From positions 248,001 to 312,000 of the forward strand of contig NZ_RBAH01000004.1 in NCBI RefSeq assembly GCF_003626695.1: DNA of 64,000 nt, given 5' to 3'. Every line of letters begins with the position of its first letter. The first letter of the stretch is position 1. Under the pieces are notes generated by a model. It made no database searches. It was not told the origin of the DNA and saw nothing but the letters and a program-made list of their open reading frames with translations. Shown here piece by piece: positions 17,732 through 25,894 of the stretch. Both the position numbers and the translations under genes were made by a program. This DNA comes from Paenibacillus ginsengarvi (lineage in GTDB: Bacteria > Bacillota > Bacilli > Paenibacillales > NBRC-103111).

Positions 17732-18466
17732 TTAACGTCCAATCGCCGAGGCGGCTTCAAAACGCTCGCCCGGGCGCGTTCCTTCCTCGCTTTTTTGCGG
17801 CGATCCGCTCTCGCCGTCCTCTTCTTGTTCCGGTCCCGCCAGCACATTGGCCGTAACCAGGTTGGAGAAGATGCCATACATGCCGAGGAACAGACAGCCG
17901 AAGCCGACGACCGTAATGCCGAGCAGCGCGGACAAGCTGATGAGCTGCACGAACGCTCCGATCGTATAGCCGGGATGGCGGAGAAACAGCTTGACGCTGC
18001 GACCGATGGCGGCAAATACGCCGATCCGCTCCTGTACAATCAGCGGAAGCGCGTAAAGCTGCGAAACGAACACCATCGCTACGAAATACGTTTGGAAAAT
18101 GGCGACGGCGAGGTGCAGCGTACCGCTTTTGCCCCCGTAATACCACCACGTCGACACGATAATGAGAATAAAGAGCGAGTAAACCAAAGCAAGCACCGCC
18201 GACGGGAGAAAAAACTTCGCCGCACCCGCAAACAGCTCCCGCACCTTCATCCGCCCGCCGGTTTTCGTCCGATGGCTAGCATACAGCGCCCCCGCGCAAA
18301 GCGGAACAAAAATAAACGGCAGCAAAAACAGCGAGATGCCGATCGGGATGAAAAATACGAACGGAACGAGCACGAGCGCTCCGACGATGCTGAGCAGCGC
18401 GACGGGCACAATATCCTCGTACACTCGCTTGGCGGACTGGACGACTACATAGCTTAATTTGCGCAT
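17732..18466 (-). CDS. six-helix membrane protein of unknown function in the salvage operon
   Basis: This protein of about 244 residues has roughly six hydrophobic segments, including LLSIVGALVLVPFVFFIPIG, FFLPSAVLALVYSLFILIIV and LLGITVVGFGCLFLGMYGIF, and a charged Glu-rich tail (EQEEDGESGSPQKSEEGTR). The layout resembles DUF624 (YesL-type) proteins that sit in sugar ABC operons, but I cannot assign the family with certainty. I chose the ATG at 18466 because a GGGAGA site is 6 bases upstream; an in-frame ATG at 18517 has none. It stands between the ATPase gene and nagZ on the same strand, so it is likely co-transcribed. Function unknown. Confidence 0.75.
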   Translation of the reverse strand: MRKLSYVVVQSAKRVYEDIVPVALLSIVGALVLVPFVFFIPIGISLFLLPFIFVPLCAGALYASHRTKTGGRMKVRELFAGAAKFFLPSAVLALVYSLFILIIVSTWWYYGGKSGTLHLAVAIFQTYFVAMVFVSQLYALPLIVQERIGVFAAIGRSVKLFLRHPGYTIGAFVQLISLSALLGITVVGFGCLFLGMYGIFSNLVTANVLAGPEQEEDGESGSPQKSEEGTRPGERFEAASAIGR

Positions 18467-18607
18467 TGCGATTCTCCCTTCGCGCGAGTAACTGGACTTC
18501 GTAATCGGTATGGACAAAGGCGGATCGGAAAAACCGACGGCAGGCGTTTATCGGTTTATCTCACCGTATCGCCTCGTTCCGAACATTCCCAAACCGCCCC
18601 GTTCCCA

Positions 18608-19720
18608 TTAAACGATGATCCGCTCTTCCGTTTCCGGATCGAAGAAATGCATTTTGTTTTGGTCGAAAATGAACGTCATGTTTTGGCCAATCCGCACATC
18701 CGTTTCCGGATTGACGCGAGCAGTGACCATCCGGGCGCCGACACGGAAGTAAAGCAGCGTTTCCGCACCCAGATGCTCGATTACCTGCACGGTCGCATTC
18801 ATCGCGTTTATTTTCGCGACAGACATTTTCTCCGCGAACACTTCGTCGTAAATATGCTCCGGACGGACGCCGAGCGTTACTTTTTTGCCTTCATACGCCT
18901 TCAGCGCCTTAACCATCGCTTCCGTCAGCGCAAACGAGGCGCCTTCCAGATGCACCTTGCCGCCCTCGACGGTTGCGTCCATAAAGTTCATGGCCGGGGA
19001 GCCGATGAAGCCGGCGACGAACATATTTTGCGGCTGGTTGTACAGAACGGACGGCGAAGCGATCTGCTGCACGCGGCCTTTGTTCATAACGATGATCCGC
19101 TCGCCGAGCGTCATCGCCTCCACCTGGTCGTGGGTTACGTAAACGATCGTCGCGCCGAGGCGCTTATGCAGCTCGGACAGCTCGACGCGCATCTGGATCC
19201 GCAGCTTCGCGTCCAGGTTCGACAGCGGCTCGTCAAACAGGAACACTTGCGGGTCGCGCACGATCGCGCGGCCTACCGCCACACGCTGGCGCTGCCCGCC
19301 GCTGAGTTCCTTCGGCTTGCGGTCGAGCATTTCGGTCAGCCCGAGAATGTTCGAAGCTTCCATCACTTTTTTCTCGATTTCGTCCTTCGGACGTTTCAAG
19401 TTTCTCAGCCCGAACGACAAGTTTTCCTTAATTGTCATATGCGGGTACAGCGCATAGTCCTGAAACACCATCGCGATGTCGCGGTCTTTCGGGTGCAGGT
19501 TGTTGACGATCCGGTCGCCGATAACAATATCTCCGCTCGATTGGGTTTCGAGACCGGCGATCATCCGCAGCGACGTCGTTTTGCCGCAGCCGGACGGACC
19601 TACGAAAACGACAAACTCTTTATCCTGAATGACGAAGTTCGAATTGGACACGGCCGTGAACGTTCCGCGCTTTTCGTCGTGATATTCCTTGACTACATTT
19701 TTAAATTCAACTTGTGCCAT
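18608..19720 (-). CDS. msmX: carbohydrate ABC transporter ATP-binding protein (MsmX/UgpC type)
   Basis: This 370-residue ATPase shows Walker A GPSGCGKTTSLRM, Q-loop MVFQDYALYPHM, signature LSGGQRQRVAVGRAIV, Walker B VFLFDEPLSNLD and switch histidine YVTHDQVEAM, followed by C-terminal TOBE regulatory domains (about 240-370). It belongs to the MsmX/MsmK/UgpC group, which powers CUT1 sugar importers and is often shared between several of them. Here it is directly downstream of two permease genes, so it is a dedicated or at least co-encoded motor, and could also serve the orphan binding protein at 7786-9129. Confidence 0.93.
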   Translation of the reverse strand: MAQVEFKNVVKEYHDEKRGTFTAVSNSNFVIQDKEFVVFVGPSGCGKTTSLRMIAGLETQSSGDIVIGDRIVNNLHPKDRDIAMVFQDYALYPHMTIKENLSFGLRNLKRPKDEIEKKVMEASNILGLTEMLDRKPKELSGGQRQRVAVGRAIVRDPQVFLFDEPLSNLDAKLRIQMRVELSELHKRLGATIVYVTHDQVEAMTLGERIIVMNKGRVQQIASPSVLYNQPQNMFVAGFIGSPAMNFMDATVEGGKVHLEGASFALTEAMVKALKAYEGKKVTLGVRPEHIYDEVFAEKMSVAKINAMNATVQVIEHLGAETLLYFRVGARMVTARVNPETDVRIGQNMTFIFDQNKMHFFDPETEERIIV

Positions 19721-19747
19721 AGCTTGTTGCTCCCTTCTAAACTGCGA

Positions 19748-20581
19748 TTAGCCCTTGACCGCTCCGATCGTAATGCCTTGCAGGAAATATTTTTGCAGCG
19801 AGAAAAACAAAACCATCATCGGCAGCGCGCCGATCGTAGCGCCGGCCATAATCGCGCCGTAGTCCGTCGCTTCCGCGAAACGGAAGCTGGCCAGACCGAC
19901 CTGAATCGTTCGCATCGGGTCCGTCTGGGTGACGAGCAGCGGCCAGAAGAAATCGTTCCAGGTGGCCACGAAGGTGAAAATCGCCAGAACGGCAAGACCC
20001 GGCTTCGCCATCGGCAATATGATTTTGCGGAAAATGCCGAACTCGCTGCACGCATCGATGCGCGCCGCATGAATGAGCGACGTCGGCAAGGTGGACATGT
20101 ACTGCTTCATCAAGAAAATGTTGCCTACCGTTACGATCGACGGCAATATAACAGCGGTATACGTGTTGGCCAGGTCCAAAACGTTGATGACCAGAACGTA
20201 TAGCGGAATTAGCGTAACTTGGGCCGGAATCATCATCGTGCTGAGCAGTACCCAGAAGATGGTATTGCGTCCCGGAAATTTCAGCTTGGCGAACGCATAT
20301 CCGGAAAGGGAAGCGAAAAAGACGTTGGTGACCGTTACAATCGTAGAGATGAACAAAGAGTTGAACAACCAGCGAAGCGCGTTCGTTTTCGTAAAGAACC
20401 GTTCATAAGGCGCGAGCGACCAGATGGTCGGCCACATTTGCGGCCGGAAAGAAGCCGACGATTGCGAATCCTGGAACGAACCGATAATCATCCAGTACAG
20501 CGGGATGATCGTAATTACGACCCATAACATCAGAACGGCCGCCGCGATGCTAATTAAAACGACTTTGGCTTGCTTGGACAT
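19748..20581 (-). CDS. carbohydrate ABC transporter permease, MalG type
   Basis: This 277-residue permease has six transmembrane helices and the EAA-type cytoplasmic loop (HAARIDACSEFGIFRKIILP) that contacts the ATPase. The ATG at 20581 follows AAGGAGGC; a longer frame upstream lacks a ribosome site and overlaps the partner gene. It forms the membrane channel with the 20595-21527 product and is 27 bases upstream of the ATPase gene. CUT1 family; the substrate is inferred from the downstream NagZ and AnmK genes to be a peptidoglycan-derived sugar or muropeptide. Confidence 0.92.
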   Translation of the reverse strand: MSKQAKVVLISIAAAVLMLWVVITIIPLYWMIIGSFQDSQSSASFRPQMWPTIWSLAPYERFFTKTNALRWLFNSLFISTIVTVTNVFFASLSGYAFAKLKFPGRNTIFWVLLSTMMIPAQVTLIPLYVLVINVLDLANTYTAVILPSIVTVGNIFLMKQYMSTLPTSLIHAARIDACSEFGIFRKIILPMAKPGLAVLAIFTFVATWNDFFWPLLVTQTDPMRTIQVGLASFRFAEATDYGAIMAGATIGALPMMVLFFSLQKYFLQGITIGAVKG

Positions 20582-20594
20582 AGCGACCGCCTCC

Positions 20595-21527
20595 TTAATA
20601 TTCGATGTCCGACGAAAAATATTTGAACTGGATGACCGATACGAGAATGATAATGCCCGCCAGCACGAACGACTGCGCCGAGGCAAGACCGAAATCGTAG
20701 AAGTTAAACGCCGACTGGTAGATCAGGTAAGCGATCGTCGTCGTGGCGTAGTTCGGACCGCCGGAGGTCATCAAGTACACACTTATGAACACCTGGAACG
20801 ACGTAATAACACCTGTGACCATCAGATACAGCGTCGTCGGCTTGAGCAGCGGCCACGTAATTTTGGTGAATTTCGCCCAGCCGCTGGCATGATCGATATC
20901 CGCCGCCTCATACAGCGACTTCGGAATGCCGCCCATGGCCGCAAGGTACAGGATAATGCCGCTGCCGTGCGCTCCGAGAATGTTCATCAGCATGAGCGAG
21001 TACAGCGCAATGTTCGACTGCCCGAGCCAAACGACCGGGTCCAGACCGAACATGCCGATCAGCCGGTTCATCAGACCGGACGAAGTCGGGTCGAAAATTG
21101 CCAGCCAGACGAGCGAGATCGTAACGCCGGACGCTACGGCCGGTAAGTATAACGAAGCTTTGAAGAACGTTTGCCAGCCGGTTTTCATCTGGAAGATGAA
21201 AAACGCCAAAATGAACGTGATGGCGATATTAAGCGGCACCGTGCCGATGGTGAAAATGACCGTATTTTTGATCGATTTCCAAAATACGTTGTCCTTGATC
21301 ATGTAGGCATAGTTGTCGAACCCGATCCATTTGGACTGCATGACGTTATATTTTTGAAAGCTCATCATAAAGGCCGAAATGACCGGATAAAACGTAAACA
21401 GCAAAAACAGCAGCACCGGGGCTAAAATGAACAGATACGCCCAGCCGTAATCTTTCCAAAACTGAACGAATTTCGTGTTCGGCGCTTTCGGTCCCGGCAT
21501 TACTCCGACCGATTTATTCTCCATCAC
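20595..21527 (-). CDS. carbohydrate ABC transporter permease, MalF type
   Basis: This 310-residue permease begins with a cytoplasmic tail and first helix (AYLFILAPVLLFLLFTFYPV), has six helices and the EAA loop EAADIDHASGWAKFTKITWP. It is the heterodimer partner of the 19748-20581 product, with a 13-base gap between the genes. It is separated from the binding-protein gene upstream by a hairpin-rich 270-base segment, an arrangement that in sugar ABC operons usually gives much more binding protein than permease. Confidence 0.92.
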   Translation of the reverse strand: MMENKSVGVMPGPKAPNTKFVQFWKDYGWAYLFILAPVLLFLLFTFYPVISAFMMSFQKYNVMQSKWIGFDNYAYMIKDNVFWKSIKNTVIFTIGTVPLNIAITFILAFFIFQMKTGWQTFFKASLYLPAVASGVTISLVWLAIFDPTSSGLMNRLIGMFGLDPVVWLGQSNIALYSLMLMNILGAHGSGIILYLAAMGGIPKSLYEAADIDHASGWAKFTKITWPLLKPTTLYLMVTGVITSFQVFISVYLMTSGGPNYATTTIAYLIYQSAFNFYDFGLASAQSFVLAGIIILVSVIQFKYFSSDIEY

Positions 21528-21537
21528 TATCCTCCTA

Positions 21538-21745
21538 AATGGTCCCCCAAAAGTGAAGACAAGCTTCGCAGCTTATTCCGAATACTTTTGGGGGAGCCCC
21601 CATACCCCACCCCAAAAAGTGAAGTTTACTCTTGGTGCCGATTCCTAGTACTTTTCGGGGACCCCGGAAAATCAGCCCCCACTACTCCACCCCAAAAAGT
21701 GGAGCTACTTACTGATGCGTATTCCTTTTCGGCGCGTTACGAGAA
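21538..21745. repeat. three tandem palindromic units (CCCCAAAA-GTGAAG ... ACTTTTKGGGG)
   Basis: Unit 1 (about 21540-21600) pairs CCCCCAAAAGT with ACTTTTGGGGG around a 35-base loop; unit 2 (about 21611-21665) pairs CCCCAAAAAGT with ACTTTTCGGGG; unit 3 (about 21692-21740) is a decayed version. The same unit, in the opposite orientation, stands at 31034-31122. In this position the hairpins would attenuate transcription or protect the binding-protein message. Confidence 0.75.
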
Positions 21746-21797
21746 ACGCCCCATATGCTGCCATACAGGGCGTCTCCCACACGCTCGTTTTTTTCAA

Positions 21798-23174
21798 TTA
21801 GCGCAGCATTTGCTGGCCTTTCGATTTCAGTTCTTCCACAGCGGCTTCCGGCGTTTTCTCGCCTGCGAGCAGCGCCTGGAATACCGGCTTCTCCACTTGC
21901 TCGCGGTATTGCTTCAGCTTCGCCGCTTTGTCCACGTCGATGCTCAGCGCCACTTGCGGAGCGAGGCTTTCGCGCATTTTTTTGGAAACCGTGAAGTTGA
22001 TTTCTTTCGCGAGGCCTTTGCCTTCGAAAGCTTTCGCTTGCGATGTGCGCACGAACGGCAGAGCCAGCTCGTTAGCCGAGTTACCCGCTTGGGCGCCGCT
22101 CAAAGCTTCCATCACGAGGAATACATTCTTCTTGTGCTGCTCGTTGTTCGCGCCTTTTTGCGTGAAGGCGATGTAGCCTTCCCCGCCGCCGGTCGTTACG
22201 CCGTAACCTTTAACGGAAGCGGAATGCGGAACCGGAAGCTGGATGTATTCGATTTTCTCGCCTTGCACTTTGCCGGAGTCGATATCCTTGTTGCGGTTTG
22301 CGATCATCACGTCATAGTAAGGAATCGCTTTGCTGATAATCGCCGCTTGTCCGGCGTAGAACATTTCCGAACGTTTCGCCGGCTGAAGGGCGACCGTTTC
22401 CTTCGGCAAAATGCCGTCTTTGACCAGCTTATTAATGAAAGTAACCGCATCTGCAATTTTGCTGTCGTTCCAGATGAAGTTGCCTTTTTCGTCGACTGCG
22501 TCGACCAGGCCGGCGTTGCGGGTAATCATATCCAAAAAGTCGAGCGACGTGCCGTCGGTAACGAGCGCGTATTGGGTGTTGCCGTCAGGCAGTTTTTTGT
22601 TCAGCTTTTTGGCGGCTTCGAGGAACTCGTCCCATGTCCAGCCGTTTTCCTGGATTTTTTTGTAGTCGACGCCTGCTTCTTCGAGGATGCGTTTGTTCGC
22701 TCCCCAGCCCCACAGCGACTGGTACAGCGGCATGCCGTACTGTTTGCCGCCGAACTTCATCGTATCGAGCGTGCCCGGCAAAAAGTCTTTTTTGATGTCG
22801 TCGGTCAAGTAGCTGTCGATCGGCAAAGCCAGACCCGTGCTCACATATTGACCGTTCATGCCACCGAAATACAGATCGGGCGGATTGCCTGCGTTAAGCG
22901 CAACGTCGAATTTTTTCGGACCTTCGGCCCAGGACATCACTTCATATTCGACTTTAATGTTCGGATACGTTTTGTTGAAGTCAGCGACGAGCAGCTTGAT
23001 ATCGTCCTCGTACTTGCCGTGAACCGGATAAGTCCAAACCTTCACCGTATCGGGCGCGCTGCTCTGATTGTCTGTTCCCCCTGCATTTGGCGTTTCTGCC
23101 GCTTTACCGCATGCAGCCGTAACGGTTGCGATTACGGCTACCATCCCAATGGATAACCACTTGCCATATTTCAT
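21798..23174 (-). CDS. extracellular sugar-binding lipoprotein of the salvage ABC transporter
   Basis: This 458-residue SBP_bac_1 protein has a lipoprotein signal peptide with lipobox TAAC (Cys about residue 22), then a linker and a two-lobed binding fold (TVKVWTYPVHGKYEDDIKLL, PDLYFGGMNGQYV, MPLYQSLWGWGANKRIL). A GGGGGAAC site precedes the ATG. It is the first gene of the minus-strand operon, with a promoter at 23412-23440. Since the operon continues with permeases, ATPase, NagZ, AnmK and an AmiE-like amidase, the natural ligand is probably a GlcNAc-MurNAc-type sugar or muropeptide; this is inference from context. Confidence 0.92.
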   Translation of the reverse strand: MKYGKWLSIGMVAVIATVTAACGKAAETPNAGGTDNQSSAPDTVKVWTYPVHGKYEDDIKLLVADFNKTYPNIKVEYEVMSWAEGPKKFDVALNAGNPPDLYFGGMNGQYVSTGLALPIDSYLTDDIKKDFLPGTLDTMKFGGKQYGMPLYQSLWGWGANKRILEEAGVDYKKIQENGWTWDEFLEAAKKLNKKLPDGNTQYALVTDGTSLDFLDMITRNAGLVDAVDEKGNFIWNDSKIADAVTFINKLVKDGILPKETVALQPAKRSEMFYAGQAAIISKAIPYYDVMIANRNKDIDSGKVQGEKIEYIQLPVPHSASVKGYGVTTGGGEGYIAFTQKGANNEQHKKNVFLVMEALSGAQAGNSANELALPFVRTSQAKAFEGKGLAKEINFTVSKKMRESLAPQVALSIDVDKAAKLKQYREQVEKPVFQALLAGEKTPEAAVEELKSKGQQMLR

Positions 23175-23312
23175 TGCTTTGTTCCCCCTTAGATGATGAT
23201 GTAGCTTCGGCAGTTTCCATTAGTTTGCAACAAGAGCAGCTTGTTATTCAGAGAATGTTTCGCGTGAAAGTAAAGGCAGGCCGATTCGGCGCACCGCCTT
23301 GCACGATTTTTT

Positions 23313-23326
23313 CGAAAACGTTTTCT
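23313..23326. promoter_or_regulatory. cre/LacI-family-like operator in the leader of the binding-protein gene
   Basis: CGAAAACGTTTTCT contains the perfect palindrome GAAAACGTTTTC with a central CG, close to the catabolite-responsive element consensus. It lies about 80 bases downstream of the predicted start of transcription of the minus-strand operon, where CcpA binding would act as a roadblock. Confidence 0.5.
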
Positions 23327-23411
23327 TCCAAGCCCTGTGAGCCGCCCGAAACCCGCTTGCTATAATGGACGAATTGCTGACTGATGGATCTGCCCGGGCC
23401 ATCTGGAGATT

Positions 23412-23440
23412 ATTATAGCGCCCAAGAAATAATATTTCAA
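23412..23440 (-). promoter_or_regulatory. promoter of the salvage ABC operon, with overlapping palindrome
   Basis: TTGAAA (23435-23440) and TATAAT (23412-23417) on the minus strand are 17 bases apart. The palindrome GAAATAATATTTC (23426-23438) overlaps the -35 and spacer and is a good candidate for a repressor site, for example of a MurR/RpiR-type regulator, though no such regulator is encoded in the window. Confidence 0.65.
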
Positions 23441-23467
23441 CAATAAATTAATATCAATAAATTTTAT

Positions 23468-23496
23468 TTTACAAACCTTTCACATTCCCTTATACT
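23468..23496 (+). promoter_or_regulatory. promoter of the murK-murQ operon
   Basis: TTTACA (23468-23473) and TATACT (23491-23496), 17 bases apart, point toward the kinase gene. It is back-to-back with the minus-strand promoter, about 28 bases away, so one regulator could control both operons. The leader of about 120 bases up to 23622 shows no strong structure. Confidence 0.6.
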
Positions 23497-23622
23497 TTAT
23501 GTAAGATTAGGATTAAGTTCGGAGTAATCCGGAGATGTCATTCAAGTCATCGGGGTTCATGCAGAAGACGGTATTTTTTTACGTGCATATGCTAAATACC
23601 ATATAAGAGCAGGTGAACAAGT

Positions 23623-24576
23623 TTGCGATACGTCATTGGGATCGATGGAGGCGGCACGAAGACGGAAGCTCTTCTGCTGGCGGAGGATGGCCGTGAATGG
23701 GGCGGTTTGGCAGTCGAATCGACGAATCCCCACGCCGTCACGTTCGAGCGGGCGACGCTTCATATGAGCCAGCTGCTGGACCGGGTATTTTCGCTTCCGG
23801 AAACGGCCGGCATGACATGCGCCGCGATCTGCCTCGGACTGGCCGGGGTAGACACCGATGAAGAACGAAGCCGGTTCCTTCAGTTTATGGAAACGTACCG
23901 CAATGAACACAGCCTTGTATTCGATACATTCATGAACAACGACGCCCAGATCGCCTTGATGGCGACGCTCTCCGACGACCGCGGCATTATCGCTATATCC
24001 GGCACCGGCTCGATCGTTTTCGGGCTTACCGGCACGCGCCAAAAGTATCGCGTAGGCGGCTGGGGCCACCTGCTCGGAGACGAAGGAAGCGGGTATGATA
24101 TTGGCATACGTACGCTGCGGGCTGCGATGCGAAGTCACGACGGAATCGAGCCCCCGACTTCTCTTGCTTCGAGGATTGTCGAAGCTTACGGCTTCAAAGC
24201 CGTTACCGACCTTCGTACTTATATTTACCAGCCGCATCTGAAAAAACACGACATTGCGAAATTCGCGGAGCTGTGCATACGGGCAGACGAACAAGGCGAT
24301 CGCACCGCCAGAGCGATATTGGAAGCCTCGGCTAACGATCTCGCCGATGCGGCTGCCGCGCTCGTGCGCAAGGACGCTTGGTTCGAGAGCTGCGATCTCG
24401 TCACTACCGGCTCGATCTTCCGTTATTCGAAGTCGTTCGGAGACAGGTTCCGGCACAACTTGCAGCTTCACGCGCCGCACGTCCGCATTCACCCTTCTGC
24501 GAGGGAGCCGGCCTATGGCGCAGCGCTTCTGGCTTGGCGGCAATTGCGACAAAACCAACCAAAGGGGTCATCCTGA
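23623..24576 (+). CDS. murK: BadF/BadG-type N-acetylmuramic acid/N-acetylglucosamine kinase
   Basis: This 317-residue ASKHA kinase begins RYVIGIDGGGTKTEALLL (phosphate 1 loop), has GIIAISGTGSIVFG (phosphate 2) and VGGWGHLLGDEGSGYDIG, the hallmark of BadF/BadG/BcrA GlcNAc kinases. In Clostridium acetobutylicum the related MurK phosphorylates both MurNAc and GlcNAc at O6. The TTG start at 23623 follows AGGTGA; no ATG fits. One base separates its stop from the murQ start, so the two are coupled. It would phosphorylate free MurNAc and GlcNAc delivered by the ABC importer and released by NagZ and AmiE. Confidence 0.85.
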   Translation: MRYVIGIDGGGTKTEALLLAEDGREWGGLAVESTNPHAVTFERATLHMSQLLDRVFSLPETAGMTCAAICLGLAGVDTDEERSRFLQFMETYRNEHSLVFDTFMNNDAQIALMATLSDDRGIIAISGTGSIVFGLTGTRQKYRVGGWGHLLGDEGSGYDIGIRTLRAAMRSHDGIEPPTSLASRIVEAYGFKAVTDLRTYIYQPHLKKHDIAKFAELCIRADEQGDRTARAILEASANDLADAAAALVRKDAWFESCDLVTTGSIFRYSKSFGDRFRHNLQLHAPHVRIHPSAREPAYGAALLAWRQLRQNQPKGSS

Positions 24577-24577
24577 T

Positions 24578-25492
24578 ATGAGCAATCTACTGAATCAACT
24601 GACTACGGAACAGATGAACGAACGGACGAAACATATAGACCGTCTGCCTACAGAAGAGATCGTGAAGCTGATCAACAACGAAGACCGTTTGATCGCCGAG
24701 GCGCTTACCGCCTTGACGCCGCAAATCGCCGCGTCCGCCGATCTGATCATCCGTTCGTTTCAAAACGGCGGAAGGCTGTTTTATGTCGGAGCGGGCACGA
24801 GCGGCCGCCTCGGCATTCTCGATGCCAGCGAATGCCCGCCGACGTTCGGAACGAATCCGGCGATGGTGCAAGGTTTGATCGCGGGCGGCTTCCGTGCGGT
24901 AAAGGACGCCGTCGAAGGAGCCGAAGACAATGCTGAGCTCGGCGCCTCCGATATGGATGAGCATCAGATCGGTCAAAACGACACTGTCGTCGGCATCGCC
25001 ACCAGCGGCCGAACGCCTTACGTGCTCGGCGCCATGAAGCGCGCCAAAACACTCGGCGCTTCCGTCGTCGGCCTCTGCAACAACCATAATACGCCGATGG
25101 TCGGCATCGCCGATCTGATGATCGAAGCGGTCGTCGGTCCCGAGGTCATTCTTGGTTCGACCCGGATGAAGGCGGGCACCGCCCAGAAGCTTGTACTGAA
25201 TATGCTGACGACGACGGCGATGATCCGGATCGGCAAAGTGTACGGCAACCTGATGGTCGATCTTCAGCCTACGAACGAGAAGCTCGTGTACCGGGCCAAG
25301 CGCATCATCCGCATGGCAACCGGCGCTTCGCAGGAGCAGGTCGACGAAGCTTACCTGCTCGCGGGCGGCCATGTGAAAACGGCGATCGTCATGATCCTTG
25401 CGGGCGTAAACCGCGCGGAGGCAGGCGAGCTGCTGCAGCAAAGCGGCGGCTTCGTGAGCGGAGCGATCGATCCGGCGGCGCAAAAAAACTGA
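24578..25492 (+). CDS. murQ: N-acetylmuramic acid 6-phosphate etherase
   Basis: This 304-residue SIS-domain enzyme removes D-lactate from MurNAc-6-phosphate to give GlcNAc-6-phosphate. Signature segments are LFYVGAGTSGRLGILDASEC and PPTFGT (about residues 65-90), GIATSGRTPYVLGAM, VVGPEVILGSTRMKAGTAQK and the C-terminal helical domain ending in QQSGGFVSGAIDP. The conserved catalytic glutamate is in DASECPP. I place the start at 24578, one base after the murK stop, where MSNLLNQLTTEQMN aligns with the family's start. It joins the AnmK branch and the MurK branch of the pathway. Confidence 0.96.
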   Translation: MSNLLNQLTTEQMNERTKHIDRLPTEEIVKLINNEDRLIAEALTALTPQIAASADLIIRSFQNGGRLFYVGAGTSGRLGILDASECPPTFGTNPAMVQGLIAGGFRAVKDAVEGAEDNAELGASDMDEHQIGQNDTVVGIATSGRTPYVLGAMKRAKTLGASVVGLCNNHNTPMVGIADLMIEAVVGPEVILGSTRMKAGTAQKLVLNMLTTTAMIRIGKVYGNLMVDLQPTNEKLVYRAKRIIRMATGASQEQVDEAYLLAGGHVKTAIVMILAGVNRAEAGELLQQSGGFVSGAIDPAAQKN

Positions 25493-25674
25493 TTTCTCTC
25501 GGTACAAGGGCATGTTTGCAAACCGCGTCTCCTTGGCCGGTTACCGGCTTTTGCAAATAGATAGCAGCCGTTTCGGACTCTTATTTCGCCTACCAATCGT
25601 CTTTTTGAAAAAAATAGAAGGCTTCGAGGCCGCTTATTCCCATCCAAACCTTCACGTAAAACGATTTCAGCGTA

Positions 25675-25754
25675 TAATAAAAGTCTCCAGAGGCTGTTAT
25701 TCTAAAGTCACCATGCAACCAATGAAAATAACAGTCCTCAGAGACTCTTATTTT
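25675..25754. repeat. 28-base inverted repeat hairpin in the murQ-tauE gap
   Basis: The arm ATAATAAAAGTCTCCAGAGG... (25675-25701) is complementary with few mismatches to the arm ending GAGACTCTTATTTT (25727-25754). A similar half-copy GGACTCTTATTTCG lies at about 25576-25589. The gap 25493-25894 holds this element and the terminator that follows, and no gene. Confidence 0.55.
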
Positions 25755-25807
25755 CGTTTATCCAAGCCAGCATGCACCCCTGAAATGGGGTGAGCATGCT
25801 TAGGCTA

Positions 25808-25867
25808 ACAAAAAACCTTCGATTTCTCGGCTGCTACCCGGCAGCGAAAAAATCGAAGGTTTTTTTG
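25808..25867. terminator. bidirectional terminator between murQ and tauE
   Basis: AAAAAACCTTCGATTT pairs with AAATCGAAGGTTTTTT, with an inner CGGCTGC/GCAGCG stem. T-runs are present on both strands. It ends both the plus-strand murK-murQ unit and the minus-strand permease gene. Confidence 0.8.
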
Positions 25868-25894
25868 CAAGTTGCCCAGACCTGGGTTCCCGCA

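Noticed and set aside
18647..20203. 518-codon plus-strand frame over the ABC ATPase and permease genes
   Set aside because: Antisense shadow of conserved ABC genes; composition is Arg/His-rich and has no domain.
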